Shown: positions 62,843 through 64,000 of the stretch, piece by piece
Position numbering within the stretch: the stretch's first letter is position 1
How the letters are laid out: each line of letters opens with the position of its first letter
Assembly: GCA_963808165.1 (NCBI GenBank)
Contig: CAWEET010000016.1
Span: 186,001 to 250,000 of the forward strand
DNA: 64,000 nucleotides
From: Thiosocius sp963808165
GTDB taxonomy: Bacteria; Pseudomonadota; Gammaproteobacteria; Chromatiales; Chromatiaceae
Direction of reading: 5' to 3'
Translations under genes and position numbers: made by a program
The notes under the pieces: model-generated
The model's database searches: none
What the model was told of the DNA's origin: nothing
Seen by the model: only the letters and a program-made list of their open reading frames with translations

Positions 62843-63673
62843 TCAGCGACCCTTGATCTGCACCCGGCGCACATTCTGCGCCACCAGTCGGTTGTCCTTC
62901 TGGTCGCTCTCGTGCAGGTAGAACTCGAGAATGGTGTCGCGGTTCAGCAGTTCATCCGGCTGCAGGCCGTCGGCCAGCTCGTTGATATGGCAGAAGGCAC
63001 TGTTCCATGGCGAGTCGGGGTCGCGGTGGTCGGTGATCCAGAGGTTGTGCTGGATGCCCTTGATGAAGCTGAGGAAGCCATAGCCCTTGTCCTCTATCCA
63101 GCGCGAGCAATAGCCGCGTACGCAGGAGCCCGGCAGCCCCCAGACGTTGCGCGGCTCGTAGTAGATCGGGACCAGGTCGGGAATCAGAAAGCCGGAATGG
63201 AATGCATCTACCTGGCGTTGCAACTGGCGAGATACATTGTTGAAGCCGAGCAGTTCCACCCGGCAGCCCTTGTTCTGCAATGCCGTCACCAGTTGCAGGA
63301 AGTCACCGTCACCGCTGACCAGAAGCACCTCATCCAGATTCTCGGCCTGCAGCATCGCGTCGACCGCCAGGTCGAGATCGGCATTGGCCTTTGTCGTGGT
63401 CTGGCCATCCTCATCGGTGTAACGCTTGACGTTCTTGATAATCACCTTCCAGCCGAAATCCCTTAGCGTGTTCTGATACGCATAGGTACGGCGTGCATAG
63501 TCCGGGTCTTCCCGGGCACGTTCCGTGTCGAAGGCAAGGTAGACGTTGAGGCGTAGCAGGGTGCCGCCGTTGCGCGCCGCGAAGCGGCGCAGGACGTCGT
63601 AGCGCAACTGGTAGCCGCCGTTGTACCGGGTGTTTTCGGCATCGACGAAAACGCCGACCTTGATATTGCTCAA
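62843..63673 (-). CDS. NYN (LabA/PIN-like) domain protein with C-terminal cold-shock-like domain
   Basis: The 276-residue protein has an N-terminal NYN/DUF88 nuclease-like domain: VGVFVDAENTRYNGGYQLR near residue 5, with acidic residues ADLDLAVDAML and VSGDGDFLQLVTALQNKGCR. The C-terminal 90 residues (GYCSRWIEDKGYGFLSFI, SAFCHINELA) match the RNA-binding cold-shock fold, KGYGFL corresponding to RNP1. It probably cleaves or binds RNA. The TTG start at 63673 with AGG upstream best fits the family; a longer frame to 63847 exists. Confidence 0.8.
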   Translation of the reverse strand: MSNIKVGVFVDAENTRYNGGYQLRYDVLRRFAARNGGTLLRLNVYLAFDTERAREDPDYARRTYAYQNTLRDFGWKVIIKNVKRYTDEDGQTTTKANADLDLAVDAMLQAENLDEVLLVSGDGDFLQLVTALQNKGCRVELLGFNNVSRQLQRQVDAFHSGFLIPDLVPIYYEPRNVWGLPGSCVRGYCSRWIEDKGYGFLSFIKGIQHNLWITDHRDPDSPWNSAFCHINELADGLQPDELLNRDTILEFYLHESDQKDNRLVAQNVRRVQIKGR

Positions 63674-64000
63674 ACTGATGCCTGCTGCTGTTGTCAGGGA
63701 ATATCGACGCTCCGGGAGAATGGCCGTCGGTCGTTCGCAGCATAGTGAGAAACCGGCGAAATCTCGACCCCTGCGCGAGAGTGCTGACGACATCGCACGC
63801 CAGCGCGTGCCGTCGATGACCCGTCGGCCGCGCCACCCGCCTTGCACGCCCAGGCCGCGGCGGTATTCGCCGTTTCATTTCAAGCCCAATGCAAAAGGAC
63901 GATTCGCGGCGCGCGGCGGATCGAGTACCGCGGAATCCGCTGCTTGAGTCAGTGTCCGTGGCCTTAAGCGCAATCACCAGGCCGACGCTTGGCTCGCGCT
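63674..64000. other. Right-edge region, no gene supported
   Basis: No frame has protein-like composition with a plausible start. The NYN upstream region lies at its left end; a gene could begin beyond 64000. Confidence 0.4.

Overview
The window looks like a chromosome segment of a high-GC, sulfur-oxidising gammaproteobacterium (Chromatiales/Sedimenticolaceae-like; inference). The best lineage clue is a pair of genes for secreted, Gly/Tyr/Asn-rich proteins of the sulfur-globule envelope type (29002-30552). Housekeeping genes (argA, argE, argD, argF, argG, ilvD, aceE-aceF-lpd, sodB, rnt, grxD, mlaA, hemH, ppx) have gammaproteobacterial architecture. No phage, insertion sequence, CRISPR array, rRNA or tRNA was seen.

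Layout. 1-379: no gene; a MITE-like inverted repeat. 380-5238: NhaD antiporter, an SLC13/RCK transporter, a divergent LysR regulator and a 48-residue membrane protein. 5399-10844: argA, a methyltransferase with a divergent TetR regulator, argE and a LysE exporter. 11284-15060: a secreted DUF2202 protein, a YqaA membrane protein, and a TetR / exported SLOG-like / MDR reductase group. 15223-17076: ilvD. 21085 down to 17177: argD-argF-ABC ATPase-SH3 protein on the minus strand, behind a promoter followed at once by a terminator-like leader. 21606-23052: an AT-richer islet with a frameshifted secreted-protein gene and a decayed copy of its 3' end. 23200-28624: sodB, an orphan hyuB, grxD, rnt, a TraB/GumN protein and mlaA. 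29002-30552: the sulfur-globule-type pair. 30644-38461: a di-haem cytochrome c peroxidase and the pyruvate dehydrogenase genes. 38658-44158: an esterase and a MacAB-like export system with two permeases. 44319-49816: argG, a metallo-hydrolase, a CinA-like domain protein, a LOG protein and a beta-CASP nuclease. 50229-55239: a GGDEF-EAL protein, hemH with two small partners, and a Met-rich periplasmic protein. 55326-60208: an ICMT-like membrane protein, a translationally coupled three-gene unit (FKBP-like/methyltransferase fusion, 66-residue protein, 310-residue protein) and ppx. 60503-63673: a CAP-domain lipoprotein with five Cys repeats, a Nudix hydrolase and a NYN/cold-shock RNA-processing protein.

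How the genes work together. Five arginine-pathway genes (argA, E, D, F, G) lie in four separate places; only argD-argF are adjacent. The pyruvate dehydrogenase set is complete. hemH heads a short operon. The less explained parts are the argD leader, the coupled methyltransferase unit, the CAP repeat protein, the exported SLOG-like protein, the Met-rich protein and several families of intergenic inverted repeats.
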